Source of the DNA: Legionella londiniensis
GTDB taxonomy: Bacteria; Pseudomonadota; Gammaproteobacteria; Legionellales; Legionellaceae
DNA length: 64,000 nt
Direction: 5' to 3'
Assembly (NCBI RefSeq): GCF_001467825.1
Contig: NZ_LNYK01000014.1
Location: 315,297-379,296 of the forward strand
Shown here: one piece after another, positions 28,101-36,577 of the stretch
How positions within the stretch are numbered: the stretch's first letter is position 1
Layout of the letters: each line of letters opens with the position of its first letter
The notes under the pieces: generated by a model
What the model was told of the DNA's origin: nothing
The model's database searches: none
Seen by the model: only the letters and a program-made list of their open reading frames with translations
Position numbers and translations under genes: made by a program

Positions 28101-31100
28101 TAACAAAATTGTTATAAAAAAACCAATCAATGACGAAAGCCGCGAGGCTTTGCTGGAAACGCTGCGTAACCGCTTTGCCCCGGATACTGTCTTTGGTAAA
28201 GAGGAAGTGCAGCCCCATGATTCCCTGCAGGAGATAGTCAAAGTCCTCCAGGGCGCTGTACAAGGATTTGATTTAAAACCATCAGAACTGGTTAAAAACT
28301 CGCTTGGCGATAAAGAAAGCCCAATTGTGAAAGGCGTCTCAGACGTTCTTGGTCAGTTTGGTTTACCTGGTTTTTTAAGTAGTCAGTTAAAAAACATAGC
28401 ACAGCAAGTAGTCAATAACTTAAAGGAGGCCGTTCAACCATCTGTTGAAACAATGGAAGAAATTCTGGCTCATTTGCAGGAAAAGAATCCAAAGATTGAA
28501 AAATTGATGGACCAGTATGACCGGCTTGAGAAACAATTATTTGAAGTACTTGATAAGCCGCTTTATTCATTCGGCATAAAAATAACTATTAATGGATTAA
28601 TTAATAACAAACTGACAGGAGAAAGCTTAAAGAAATTACTGATTCAATATGGCGGTGATGATGTCGAGAAATATTATGATCAGGTCTTAAAAGAAAAATC
28701 TCTCCTGTTTCTTGTAGAAAAACCGCTCCAGGATAATTACCAGGGCAGATTGACTCACGCCCTGAACTCCTTACGTACAGGCAAGGACTCTTTTAATCAG
28801 TATCTCACCGATTATCTTGGCAAACTGGAATTAAAGCATCCCTTGAAAGAGTCTCTTGGGGAATATAATAAACGGTTTAATAGCGCATATGGCTTCATGA
28901 ATGAGCTCATCAAGATAAAAAACCGCAGCGCAAAAGATTATGCCCAAGTGATTAACCTTTTATCTGAGAACGATAATTCCCGCACCAAACTGGTGCCATT
29001 AGATAAGCTTGGCAAATTGCTGGCAGCACTGAATCAACAAAATAAAGTTCCGATCGCGCATCAACTAACCATTGTTTTTGACGCTTTAAATGAAGTGGAT
29101 GTTAAGAACATAGGACCCAAGCGTTTCAATGAAGTGATTGAACAGCTGACAGAACTGGCAAAACATAAAGACAGCTTAACCCCTGATGCCTATAAAATGT
29201 TGCTGAACCTCTCGTTTAGATATAATGTGAGCAACCAAACAGGGGTTTTCCCCATTGAGGAAATCGCGCAATTTAAAGCGATTAAATCCCTACCTGAGGA
29301 TAAATCGCAAGCGCTCTTTGATAACTTAATGGGCGTTTTGAACCAGGTCAAATCCAGTACCAGCACTGACAAAGAGCTATCCCTGATGCTGCAAGGCATC
29401 ACCACCGCCATTAAAGCCAATGTAAGCCAACATCCTCAAATTGCCGATTTGATCATTAACCTGCTAAAAGATTGCAAAGGGTCAGAGGAAGAATTAAAAG
29501 CCGTTCACTCATTATTAAGCAAAATACCGGACGAAAATAAAGCTTTGTGGTTTACGGTAATGACCGGAGTAAAAGAGTGCCCTGTGAGCAAGCTCATCCA
29601 ATTAGAGCAAGGTTTAAGCGAGCAGAAAGAGCTGTTACCTGAAGTTGCTTCTTTATTCCAGTATCCCCCTTATCCGTCTGCAGACGCATTGATAGATAAT
29701 TTGGCAAAAGGAAAAGAAGTAACAAGGCAATTCGTTAATCATTTTGATAAAGACCCGTTAGGAGGCCGCAAGGAAGAAGGCTCTCTTGACAAGCAATTTG
29801 CAACAGACCGTGTCCTCCCGGTCGTTACAGAAATCAAACAAATGCTTGAGGGCACAGCATTAAGTTCAGACGAACAATGCAAATTGGCCGAACAACTCGT
29901 CTATGTCAATGCCATTGGCAAAGATTATCCAATTCAGATAGGCAATAAAACCTGCCAAAATTTAACTGAAGCTTCCCGCGCTGAATTACGTCAATTTTCT
30001 GATTTTCTGATTCAATCATTACGTTCGCCGAATAAACTTCACGGCAAGGATTTTGAACAGAATCAGTTAAAACTCATTGCCGTTATGCGGGAAATGTATT
30101 TTCGCAGTACAGGTAAATTCCCCCGCACCACGCAAGTTCTCGCCATGATAATGTCAGTCAATGAAATCGATGACAATATCCTGATGCAAATTAACACAGG
30201 TGAAGGCAAGGGGATTACGACTGCCCTGCTTGCGGCCTTGCAATGGGTTAACGGTGGCACAGTGGATGTCTGCACGGCAAACCGAGGCTTGGTTGAACAG
30301 GATTATTACGGCAAAGGAAATGTGAATTTCTTTGATTCATTGGGTATTGCCTCATCGGTCGTTTATGCCGATTCGGAATATGGCACTTATAAGCCTGGCG
30401 GCATTAATTATACGACGGTCGCTGACTTGTCTTTATACCGCGCGCGGGCAAATTTGGAAAATGAACCCTTAAATATCGTAGATGGCAAAGAAGTCCACAA
30501 TGATGTGGTACTTGATGAGTCTGATTATATTATTTTAGATGACCGCACCTTGTTTAATTATGCCATAGGCGCTGTAGGCGGCGGTGACAGCACTAAAAAT
30601 CCCTATGCCTGGATTTACCCGCATATCAATGAATTTATTAATTCACAAGCATTCAAAAATTTGGAAGGTAAAGATGTCTGGACCCGCGAAGAGGATATCC
30701 AAAACCTGAAAATTTATCTCGATGAAAAAGCCGACACTTTAGAAAAGAAAACCCAGTTAAGTAACCTCACCGATAAGAAATTTGATAACTGGCTGAATGC
30801 GGCCTGTGCAGCGCAACAACTGTCACTCGGCAAAAATTTTATTATTGGAAAAGAAAAACGAATTATCGATGATCTCGAGCGCGACGTGTCAGTTGCCGTT
30901 CCTTTAATCAATAATATTCCCCAACAAGGCGCATCCTTTAGCGATGGCGTGCAACAATTCTTGCAAGCGCGACTGCAAAAAGAAAATCCAAATACTATAT
31001 TCCCGATTGATGCGGAAATGTTGTTTGTTTCTACTGAATCCTGTAAGAATTTTATTGACCACTATCATCGCTCCGGTCGAATTGTGACCATGACAGGTAC

Positions 31101-34100
31101 TGGAGGCACTAAAGAAGAATTAACCGAGCAGCGCTTTAAATTTGGCATTAAAGCATTCAGTATCCCGCCCTATGATGCCAATAAACGTTATGAATATGAG
31201 CCTCAGGTAAAAAAATCGGTTGATGCGCAAGTTCAGGCAATTAAGTCCGCAATCAGTGAAGTGACGAATTTAGATGCGGAACTCAGTACTCAACCCATAC
31301 TCCTCATTACGAAAGACATTAATCAACTGCGTGAGATGCAAAACAGGATGCAGGATTTATCTCCGCCCTTTACCATCAATGTGGTAACTGGCGAGGAAAC
31401 TACAGAAAAGCGTGAAGATCTAGTGAAGGCTGCAGGGAATCCAAATACAATCACCATCTCTACTTCTTTGCTTGGCCGAGGTACTGACTTCAGCCCCAAG
31501 CATCCAGACGGGCTCTTTGTTATCCAGACTTATTTGGATAAAGACCGGGATACGCAACAAATTGTAGGTCGCTGTGCCCGTAATGGGCAACTGGGTAAGT
31601 ATCGCGCCATTTATGAGGAAAACGGGTTGCTGCGCGAATATCAAGCCAGTTCATTAACCAAGATGAGTAAAGAAGAGCGCATGGCAGCAATTAAAGGCAT
31701 GCAGCGGCAGATGAATCAGGATGGGGCTATTGAACGTCATTACCTGCAGGAAGTCGATGCCATCAAACAGGTATTGTTGAAACAATTTGATCATTGGTAC
31801 CATCTGATTCAAAATGAGTTCTCCCCTCAGGAAATGCCGCCTGACATTAGGCAAAATTTACTATCGCGTCGTGAAGAATTAATCAATGGCTTGGGCGATC
31901 AATGGAAGCTTCGCCTTGAGGCTTCCGATAAGGAAAAGAAATACCCCAATCCCTATATTCGCCGTGATGCAAAAGGTCAATTAATCACCCAAGATTTAGA
32001 TACAGCAGTAAAAGAATTTGAACATGATGCCGTTGAATTTTGGAGCGACATTAAGAGCAAGCTTTTGGAAATTACCAGGGACAATTTAAAAAAAGAAATC
32101 AATCAGTTTCGCGCCCAATACTTGCATGACGTTGATATTTCTGCTGAATTAAAAGCCCATCATCTCAATATGCGGCAGGAAAGAAAAGACATTGAGAAAG
32201 ACAAAAAAACATCTGTACAAAATGTAAAACATGCGTTGGATACAGACGGGATTTTTCTTGAAAGAACAGATGCAACAACACTGAACGAAGATCAAAGGAA
32301 AACCTTACAGGAACGGTCGAATCATTATCAATTGAATTTGATAAAAGACGAGTTCAACGAAGTTATCAATAAGTTACCTCTTAAACAAGCCGAACGGAAT
32401 AAATTAGTCATAACATTTGATGAAAATGATGATTATCTTGCCAAGATAAAAAAAATCACTGCTGCTTTTGAAACATATCGAGGCATGTTCGCCAAAGACT
32501 TCAGCACTTCAGCTAAAATTCAAGCCGTTGCGATTCAATTTCTCGGTTTCTGTAAGAATTTAATTGACAAGACCCAATTACAACCGATGGAGCAGGACAC
32601 CATTAAAAGCTCAATGGCTTTAGTGAACCCATATATTAAAGAAACAACAAATCAAATATGCAGCGATTTGGAACAAAGTTTATCCTGGGCCAAAAAAGAA
32701 AATCAAAGCTGGGATTATTGGCTGGAGCGCGGCGCTGTTAAAACCGCAGCAGCTGAAATTCTGAAAGCGACTGAGGCGCTTAAAAACGCAAAACCGGATG
32801 AGCAACAAGCAAGAATTAAAGACTTGTATAAGGTTTTACAAAAAGAACAAGTTAAATTAAATTCACTCTGGTGGTTTCCCTCTTTTGGCCATAAAGACAC
32901 CAGAAAACTGATTGCAGAGAGCCTGAAAAAAATGAACTCCCTGCAAAAAACTGCCGCCATTGACCCGGCCTTCAGGTTGGCAGGGCGGGAAGAAGCAGTG
33001 CGCGAATTGTTTTTGGATAAATTCAACAGCTCCTTAAGGAAAATAACCCAAAAAGATTCCAGTCTTTTGGGCAATGAAGTGATGCGCATTATCAGCGAAA
33101 ACAAAAGCCTGTATGTTGTCTACGAATTGCAGCATTGCATCAAGCGTTTTCAAGAACAGTACCCCAACAATAAGTCTTTGCAGGCCTTGCATAGGGATAT
33201 AAGCAAAAACATTCACGAGATTGAGCAGAAACATCCTGATTTATTAAAGGAAAGCGGCTTTTTTGCAATGAAAGAAAAGCAATTACAAAAGCAGTTAAAA
33301 GCTTACCAGGGTGCGGCAATAGAAAACGTGAGCCTCGAACGAGGCCACAACGGTTTTGAGGGATTCTATCATTTAGTCATTAAAGGAACAGGTTTAAATG
33401 AGGCATTACTCGAAGGTTTTACACGCATAAATAACAATACACTGCAAAGGCTTGACGATCTTCTGAAAGAAATTAACAAACAAAGAGAAGAACTGGAAAT
33501 AAAGAACAAAGAAATTCAAGAGATAAAACAAAATATTACAGAGATAATTCCAGGCGAGGGAAATATCAGTGCTTTAAGAGCCATTCATCTTTCCGAATCA
33601 ACAAACATCAATCATGACATTCAAAACAAGATTAAGGAGTGTAACCAATATATCGAATTGATCAATCTTCAAGAGCCTTTAGCCAGGCAATCTTTCCCTG
33701 TAAATTTACCTGCAAAGGCAATTCAATTAAAAGAGCAATATGAAACACTTGAAACAATGAATTTTGCTGAAGTGACTCCTAAAAAAGCCCAGCAATTTTC
33801 AGGTTCAGTGCAGGAAAAAATTCATTCTATCGCCGAAGACAAGCAGAATCTGGAGCGTGAGCTTAAGCATCTTGGGGAACAAATCCATCTGTTAGAAACA
33901 AAACACAAGGAACTTCAGGAAACACAAAAACAAGAATCTAAAAAAACTGGCCTTTCATGGTTTTGGTCAGCAACTAAACAATTTATTAATGAGAAAGTTT
34001 TAGGTTCTGATACAGTAGAGTCTCTAACTCAAGAGATTGATGAACTTAAACAAAAACTCAAGAAAACCACAGAAGAATTAGAGATACTGGGTAAGGCGTT

Positions 34101-34470
34101 TAAAGATCAAAAACCACAGCTGCTGGATCAGATTAATCAAGAAATCAAGCAAGAAATAACAAATAAATTAGCCGACAAAGCCTCAGAAGTAAAAGAGGCG
34201 CTTTCTAAAGAAGAAAACAAAAACAATTCTTCCCTCTACACATTGAATAAAAAATCTGAATTTTTAGTCAATAAATTCGAGGCTGAAAAAGAAAAAACTG
34301 GCCTGGCCAGCAAAAAATTCAAAAGCATGGATGAGATTTTTGATTTTGAGGATAAAATTAGAAACGTACAAAAACCCAAACCGCAAAGAGAGCAAAAAAG
34401 TTCACTGCAAATAAACAAGCGACCAGAAGAGGTCGCGCTGCCTGAAAATACTAACCTCAATTTACATTAA
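25135..34470 (+). CDS. 3111-aa SecA-motor-like giant protein, effector candidate
   Basis: A very large soluble protein without signal peptide. Residues 113-127 are a 15-Gln run followed by basic VKRKARKTKPE, a possible nuclear signal. A long helical region leads to a SecA-type DEAD motor at about 1655-2150. Its motifs are P-loop T1688-GEGK-G1693, motif II LDESDYIILDD (1793-1803), MTGTGGT, GRGTD (2114-2118), and QQIVGRCARNGQ (motif VI). The P-loop has Gly where Thr/Ser normally follows Lys, so nucleotide binding may be altered. The C-terminal third is coiled coil. SecA lengths are near 900, and no SecA preprotein-binding or zinc C-terminus is seen, so it is not a Sec translocase. It is homologous to the 1800-residue protein at 52107, including the N-terminal DNLPPGFYIE / QNLPKGFFLA block. 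Legionella effector status is inferred; the function is unknown. Confidence 0.75.
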   Translation: MANKDIKTQSGEHSETVSIQQESLKEALNNLYAKEEIVRYHIEGESPEIKKYNELLTDLFWLNQRRANIKNLTGELAFNPSLLSSNEPKEAKLRKAKVDLVKGTGSDFGLQIQQQQQQQQQQQQQQQTTVAVKRKARKTKPEDTDADLLNKESGKEGIYQQYLTRSNLIEHMAAFNAKSHPDKRPDLYKIWDNLVGQGVERIVDPRRRIHGVTPEAMEKIIGQYHEFSYGLVLDNLPPGFYIERQENEEGNINQVLCYSDKPEYQHQDKTTPLTIQVTVPPEPPLPTYAQLVLLKLQQTEPQANADRILSVMSEKDKQFKYPDKKQLNLLFDQKAKPEQKKAAFWHFYADLNSTVSNEEVDNLKKQCETLGFEKNHYQGLAGILLNQGDAGVKQFLNQLAGLESKGLYKEFKRIFLDHTGNYQQFMSKEGQENLEKFAKLASEEKVWWEALVKQHHAAGNRVDFNELFNAYQYFLQETKSLGITRLTNSCPLTDIGHMKTALDRCLYILKNAADPKEQMAYLHALDFGPHGAYMASRYDNYAIVSSQMALSPLSGRLPPYQFPEKIKVSADLGKAPQIGYSKSVLTSNAEAELLDPNDPKNAKIYEQFRDKNILRSKGLQDYNYASEFRVYRCPFLAGTPYLRIGHRQIETQHPDSKQKILAHEEEYQFFEPGRLPPATWGGVTLNTKESITLDPHKEDPRFLDYTPPARDQLFYLASKLSYEDMVKNYYRFVGKQEGSYPLEIYQEIENLIKNDKTLTDEDRCRFLSVCALVTTNDSLSDNPALEAKALLESLKNIQNHGGDLLAYLEDIIMPQGQEQQFSLGELKNIADFIAAGIKNVEPSEASNIIGNSVIQLMNLYGNFPGNKESIGIILDNIKKQQERNPALSIADYLEVHAKTAIAIRYGFDNRKEAIDFCTLLSSLDLELDSKTKDTTSVIYLGLELDENFRKLESEERSLLVSLFKEINIEESNKLLSIPQVQQLIDDINDNKIVIKKPINDESREALLETLRNRFAPDTVFGKEEVQPHDSLQEIVKVLQGAVQGFDLKPSELVKNSLGDKESPIVKGVSDVLGQFGLPGFLSSQLKNIAQQVVNNLKEAVQPSVETMEEILAHLQEKNPKIEKLMDQYDRLEKQLFEVLDKPLYSFGIKITINGLINNKLTGESLKKLLIQYGGDDVEKYYDQVLKEKSLLFLVEKPLQDNYQGRLTHALNSLRTGKDSFNQYLTDYLGKLELKHPLKESLGEYNKRFNSAYGFMNELIKIKNRSAKDYAQVINLLSENDNSRTKLVPLDKLGKLLAALNQQNKVPIAHQLTIVFDALNEVDVKNIGPKRFNEVIEQLTELAKHKDSLTPDAYKMLLNLSFRYNVSNQTGVFPIEEIAQFKAIKSLPEDKSQALFDNLMGVLNQVKSSTSTDKELSLMLQGITTAIKANVSQHPQIADLIINLLKDCKGSEEELKAVHSLLSKIPDENKALWFTVMTGVKECPVSKLIQLEQGLSEQKELLPEVASLFQYPPYPSADALIDNLAKGKEVTRQFVNHFDKDPLGGRKEEGSLDKQFATDRVLPVVTEIKQMLEGTALSSDEQCKLAEQLVYVNAIGKDYPIQIGNKTCQNLTEASRAELRQFSDFLIQSLRSPNKLHGKDFEQNQLKLIAVMREMYFRSTGKFPRTTQVLAMIMSVNEIDDNILMQINTGEGKGITTALLAALQWVNGGTVDVCTANRGLVEQDYYGKGNVNFFDSLGIASSVVYADSEYGTYKPGGINYTTVADLSLYRARANLENEPLNIVDGKEVHNDVVLDESDYIILDDRTLFNYAIGAVGGGDSTKNPYAWIYPHINEFINSQAFKNLEGKDVWTREEDIQNLKIYLDEKADTLEKKTQLSNLTDKKFDNWLNAACAAQQLSLGKNFIIGKEKRIIDDLERDVSVAVPLINNIPQQGASFSDGVQQFLQARLQKENPNTIFPIDAEMLFVSTESCKNFIDHYHRSGRIVTMTGTGGTKEELTEQRFKFGIKAFSIPPYDANKRYEYEPQVKKSVDAQVQAIKSAISEVTNLDAELSTQPILLITKDINQLREMQNRMQDLSPPFTINVVTGEETTEKREDLVKAAGNPNTITISTSLLGRGTDFSPKHPDGLFVIQTYLDKDRDTQQIVGRCARNGQLGKYRAIYEENGLLREYQASSLTKMSKEERMAAIKGMQRQMNQDGAIERHYLQEVDAIKQVLLKQFDHWYHLIQNEFSPQEMPPDIRQNLLSRREELINGLGDQWKLRLEASDKEKKYPNPYIRRDAKGQLITQDLDTAVKEFEHDAVEFWSDIKSKLLEITRDNLKKEINQFRAQYLHDVDISAELKAHHLNMRQERKDIEKDKKTSVQNVKHALDTDGIFLERTDATTLNEDQRKTLQERSNHYQLNLIKDEFNEVINKLPLKQAERNKLVITFDENDDYLAKIKKITAAFETYRGMFAKDFSTSAKIQAVAIQFLGFCKNLIDKTQLQPMEQDTIKSSMALVNPYIKETTNQICSDLEQSLSWAKKENQSWDYWLERGAVKTAAAEILKATEALKNAKPDEQQARIKDLYKVLQKEQVKLNSLWWFPSFGHKDTRKLIAESLKKMNSLQKTAAIDPAFRLAGREEAVRELFLDKFNSSLRKITQKDSSLLGNEVMRIISENKSLYVVYELQHCIKRFQEQYPNNKSLQALHRDISKNIHEIEQKHPDLLKESGFFAMKEKQLQKQLKAYQGAAIENVSLERGHNGFEGFYHLVIKGTGLNEALLEGFTRINNNTLQRLDDLLKEINKQREELEIKNKEIQEIKQNITEIIPGEGNISALRAIHLSESTNINHDIQNKIKECNQYIELINLQEPLARQSFPVNLPAKAIQLKEQYETLETMNFAEVTPKKAQQFSGSVQEKIHSIAEDKQNLERELKHLGEQIHLLETKHKELQETQKQESKKTGLSWFWSATKQFINEKVLGSDTVESLTQEIDELKQKLKKTTEELEILGKAFKDQKPQLLDQINQEIKQEITNKLADKASEVKEALSKEENKNNSSLYTLNKKSEFLVNKFEAEKEKTGLASKKFKSMDEIFDFEDKIRNVQKPKPQREQKSSLQINKRPEEVALPENTNLNLH
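25471..25515 (+). repeat. CAG/CAA microsatellite encoding 15 glutamines
   Basis: Fifteen consecutive Gln codons mixing CAG and CAA inside the 3111-residue gene. The mixed codons limit slippage, but the tract may vary between strains. Confidence 0.95.
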
Positions 34471-34568
34471 ATGCTGAATCCTGCTTTACTTGACAACCTG
34501 CGAATAGAAAATCCATACACGACAAAATTCTGCCATGTACAGAGCGCCTCCATTTGTTGAAAGAAAAA

Positions 34569-34800
34569 ATAATTAAACGTCAAGACTGTTTTTTTAAAAT
34601 TTCTCTGATAATATTTAACGGCTTGTCGTGTATCTGCCTTTTTGTAAGTTGTGGATATTTTTTTTACCCTCATGTTTATTTTTTAGGTTTTTTTTCAGAA
34701 TATTAAAAAAACCTAATGAATACAATGACATAGCTAATAGTTTAATGCGTTTGCTTTCTGGTTTATCCACAAATTCTGTGGATAAGATTGTGGGTAGTCT
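34569..34800 (+). repeat. DnaA-box repeat element, divergent copy 3
   Basis: Weaker copy of the element at 16306 and 24612, same orientation. The leading GTCAAGACTG and TTTCTCTG blocks and the inverted DnaA pair are kept (34763-34771 and 34777-34785); the first box is TGTGGATAT (34650-34658), one base off. The trailing hairpin block is lost. At 34820-34854, TTTCCCCC and GGGGGAAA form another hairpin. The 488-base gap 34471-34958 has no other feature. Confidence 0.6.
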
Positions 34801-34958
34801 AGTATAACGTATGGTAAATTTTCCCCCTTTTTTCTCATTCGCATGCGGGGGAAACCAAGAGAGGGTGCGATGCTCTAAAGTCATTTTTAAATTTCCAGCG
34901 CATGCGTATTAATCTAATGGCTATTATCTTTGAATCATATCAAAAGGAGAATTAAGAC

Positions 34959-35303
34959 ATGTTGGTTTGGATTGCTATCGCGCTTTTTATTACTGCCGCT
35001 CTTTTGGGTTTAAGAATATTACTTGCAATCCTTAAAGATAAACCGACCCCTAAGCCGTTTGTATTATCCCACGGACCTTTGGCGGCATTGGCTATCGTGC
35101 TGCTCATCATTGAAGTGGTTCGCGGCAATACGGATGGTTTGCTGATAACCAGTTTAATCATTTTTATTCTGGCAGCAATCGGCGGTTTTACTTTATATAC
35201 ATTAGACATGCTGAAAAAAGATATTCCCAAGCCCATCGCCATTGCCCATCCCATAGTTGCTGCCACAGGCCTGGCTGTTCTTATCTTTTATGCCTTGCAA
35301 TAA
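34959..35303 (+). CDS. Small four-helix membrane protein
   Basis: 114 residues, start ATG 34959 with AAGGAG upstream. Four hydrophobic helices with Pro-Lys-rich loops (KDKPTPKPF, KKDIPKPIAI) show a two-fold internal similarity: each half has a helix pair preceded by a Pro-Lys loop and a following His (SHGPLAAL / AHPIVAAT). I do not recognise the family. Inner-membrane location is likely. Confidence 0.8.
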   Translation: MLVWIAIALFITAALLGLRILLAILKDKPTPKPFVLSHGPLAALAIVLLIIEVVRGNTDGLLITSLIIFILAAIGGFTLYTLDMLKKDIPKPIAIAHPIVAATGLAVLIFYALQ

Positions 35304-35395
35304 TAAGCAATCCTCACCCAGTGTAAATCTATTTTTTACCAGACGGCAGGTTCTGTATATTTTGTTCTAAGCAGAGAACAATTTAGTCAATTTGT

Positions 35396-35465
35396 TTGAA
35401 ATAAAATCATTACATCGGTATACTATTCAATTTTTCTGACCAACAATTTGTTTAATAGTTGGTCA
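35396..35465 (+). promoter_or_regulatory. Promoter and inverted repeat before the TPR gene
   Basis: TTGAAA (35396-35401) and TATACT (35419-35424) with 17-base spacing make a strong sigma70 promoter. TGACCAAC (35437-35444) and GTTGGTCA (35458-35465) form a hairpin just upstream of the ribosome site, possibly an operator or a leader structure. Confidence 0.6.
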
Positions 35466-35491
35466 TGTCAGACTTTATCAGAGGTTTTTCC

Positions 35492-36373
35492 ATGACTTCC
35501 CAAAGCGAAACCGCTAAAAAATACTTATATGCAGGACATGAATATTATCAACAAGGGGAATATCAACTTGCCGAAAATCAATACAGCCTGGCAATTGATG
35601 AAGACCCAAATCATGCGGAGGCTTACTACAAACGTGCTTTTTGCCGCATCTGGCAGAAAAAATTTTCAGGCGTCAAGGAAGATGAAAATCAATTGATTCA
35701 ATTAAAATCGGAATATATTAATAATCTAAGGCAGCTTTCTATCGCTTACCTGGCAGCCCTAGCAGCCCGGCTTTCCAACAATTATATGGCTGCTGAACAA
35801 CATTTAACAACAATTCTTGGGCTGGATCCTGACAATGTGGGTTCTATTGCGAACCGAGCCGGATGCCGTTTAGCGCAAAAAAATTTCACAGGTTTTGAGG
35901 AAGACTGCATGCGGGTAATTAATCTAAATTGCCAAAACTCGCTTTATCAAAATGCGCTGAACATGCTTAGCCAATCCTGCACATACCTGCCAGAGAGCTT
36001 GCAGTGCACCAAAATTAAAATCATGGCTTTGATTCATTTTAAACTCAATCAACCCAGTGAAGAAAAAACCATTAAACGTTTGTTATCCGTTGTCAATGAC
36101 AGCAAGGCAGTCGCGAAAGATGCCGTTGATATCTTTGCGTTTTTCTTGAAACATGGCTTAATGCAGGCCGCAAAGCAGGTCATGCATACCCTGGAGGTGA
36201 AAAAAGATGCGTTTTTTAGTCAGGATCCTGAACAGCAAGCCAGGTTCGCAAACCTAAAAGATCACTATTCAAGATTCACTTTTAAGTCCCCTCTTTATCA
36301 ACAACAAGAAAAGCGCCATTATACAGATATCTGCATCATTGCCGAAAAAACTCAATTCGTGAAGCTAAGCTGA
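35492..36373 (+). CDS. Tetratricopeptide-repeat protein
   Basis: About 293 residues from ATG 35492, preceded by CAGAGG; upstream alternatives fall in the hairpin. Residues about 10-150 contain at least three TPR-like helix pairs (AGHEYYQQGEYQLAENQYSL, DPNHAEAYYKRAF, EQHLTTILGLDPDNVGSIA). No signal peptide. The C-terminal half is helical without a recognised domain. It is likely a protein-interaction adaptor; Legionella also secretes TPR/Sel1 proteins, so an effector role cannot be excluded. After the stop, GAAATAAC (36463) and GTTATTTC (36491) form an inverted repeat. Confidence 0.75.
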   Translation: MTSQSETAKKYLYAGHEYYQQGEYQLAENQYSLAIDEDPNHAEAYYKRAFCRIWQKKFSGVKEDENQLIQLKSEYINNLRQLSIAYLAALAARLSNNYMAAEQHLTTILGLDPDNVGSIANRAGCRLAQKNFTGFEEDCMRVINLNCQNSLYQNALNMLSQSCTYLPESLQCTKIKIMALIHFKLNQPSEEKTIKRLLSVVNDSKAVAKDAVDIFAFFLKHGLMQAAKQVMHTLEVKKDAFFSQDPEQQARFANLKDHYSRFTFKSPLYQQQEKRHYTDICIIAEKTQFVKLS

Positions 36374-36577
36374 TTATCGTCTGTACAACTACAAGTTAAT
36401 GATAGATGCGAGAAAACAAGAATGTTGTCCGTTCCTTTTGTGATCTTCACTTTAGTGATACAGAAATAACACCAGATAAAAAAACCAGTGGTTATTTCCA
36501 ATCATGATATCTAAACTAAAAAAAGATTTGGATTTCAGGCACTAAAAGGTGAAACCTGAAAAAAGACAGGAGTCAGC

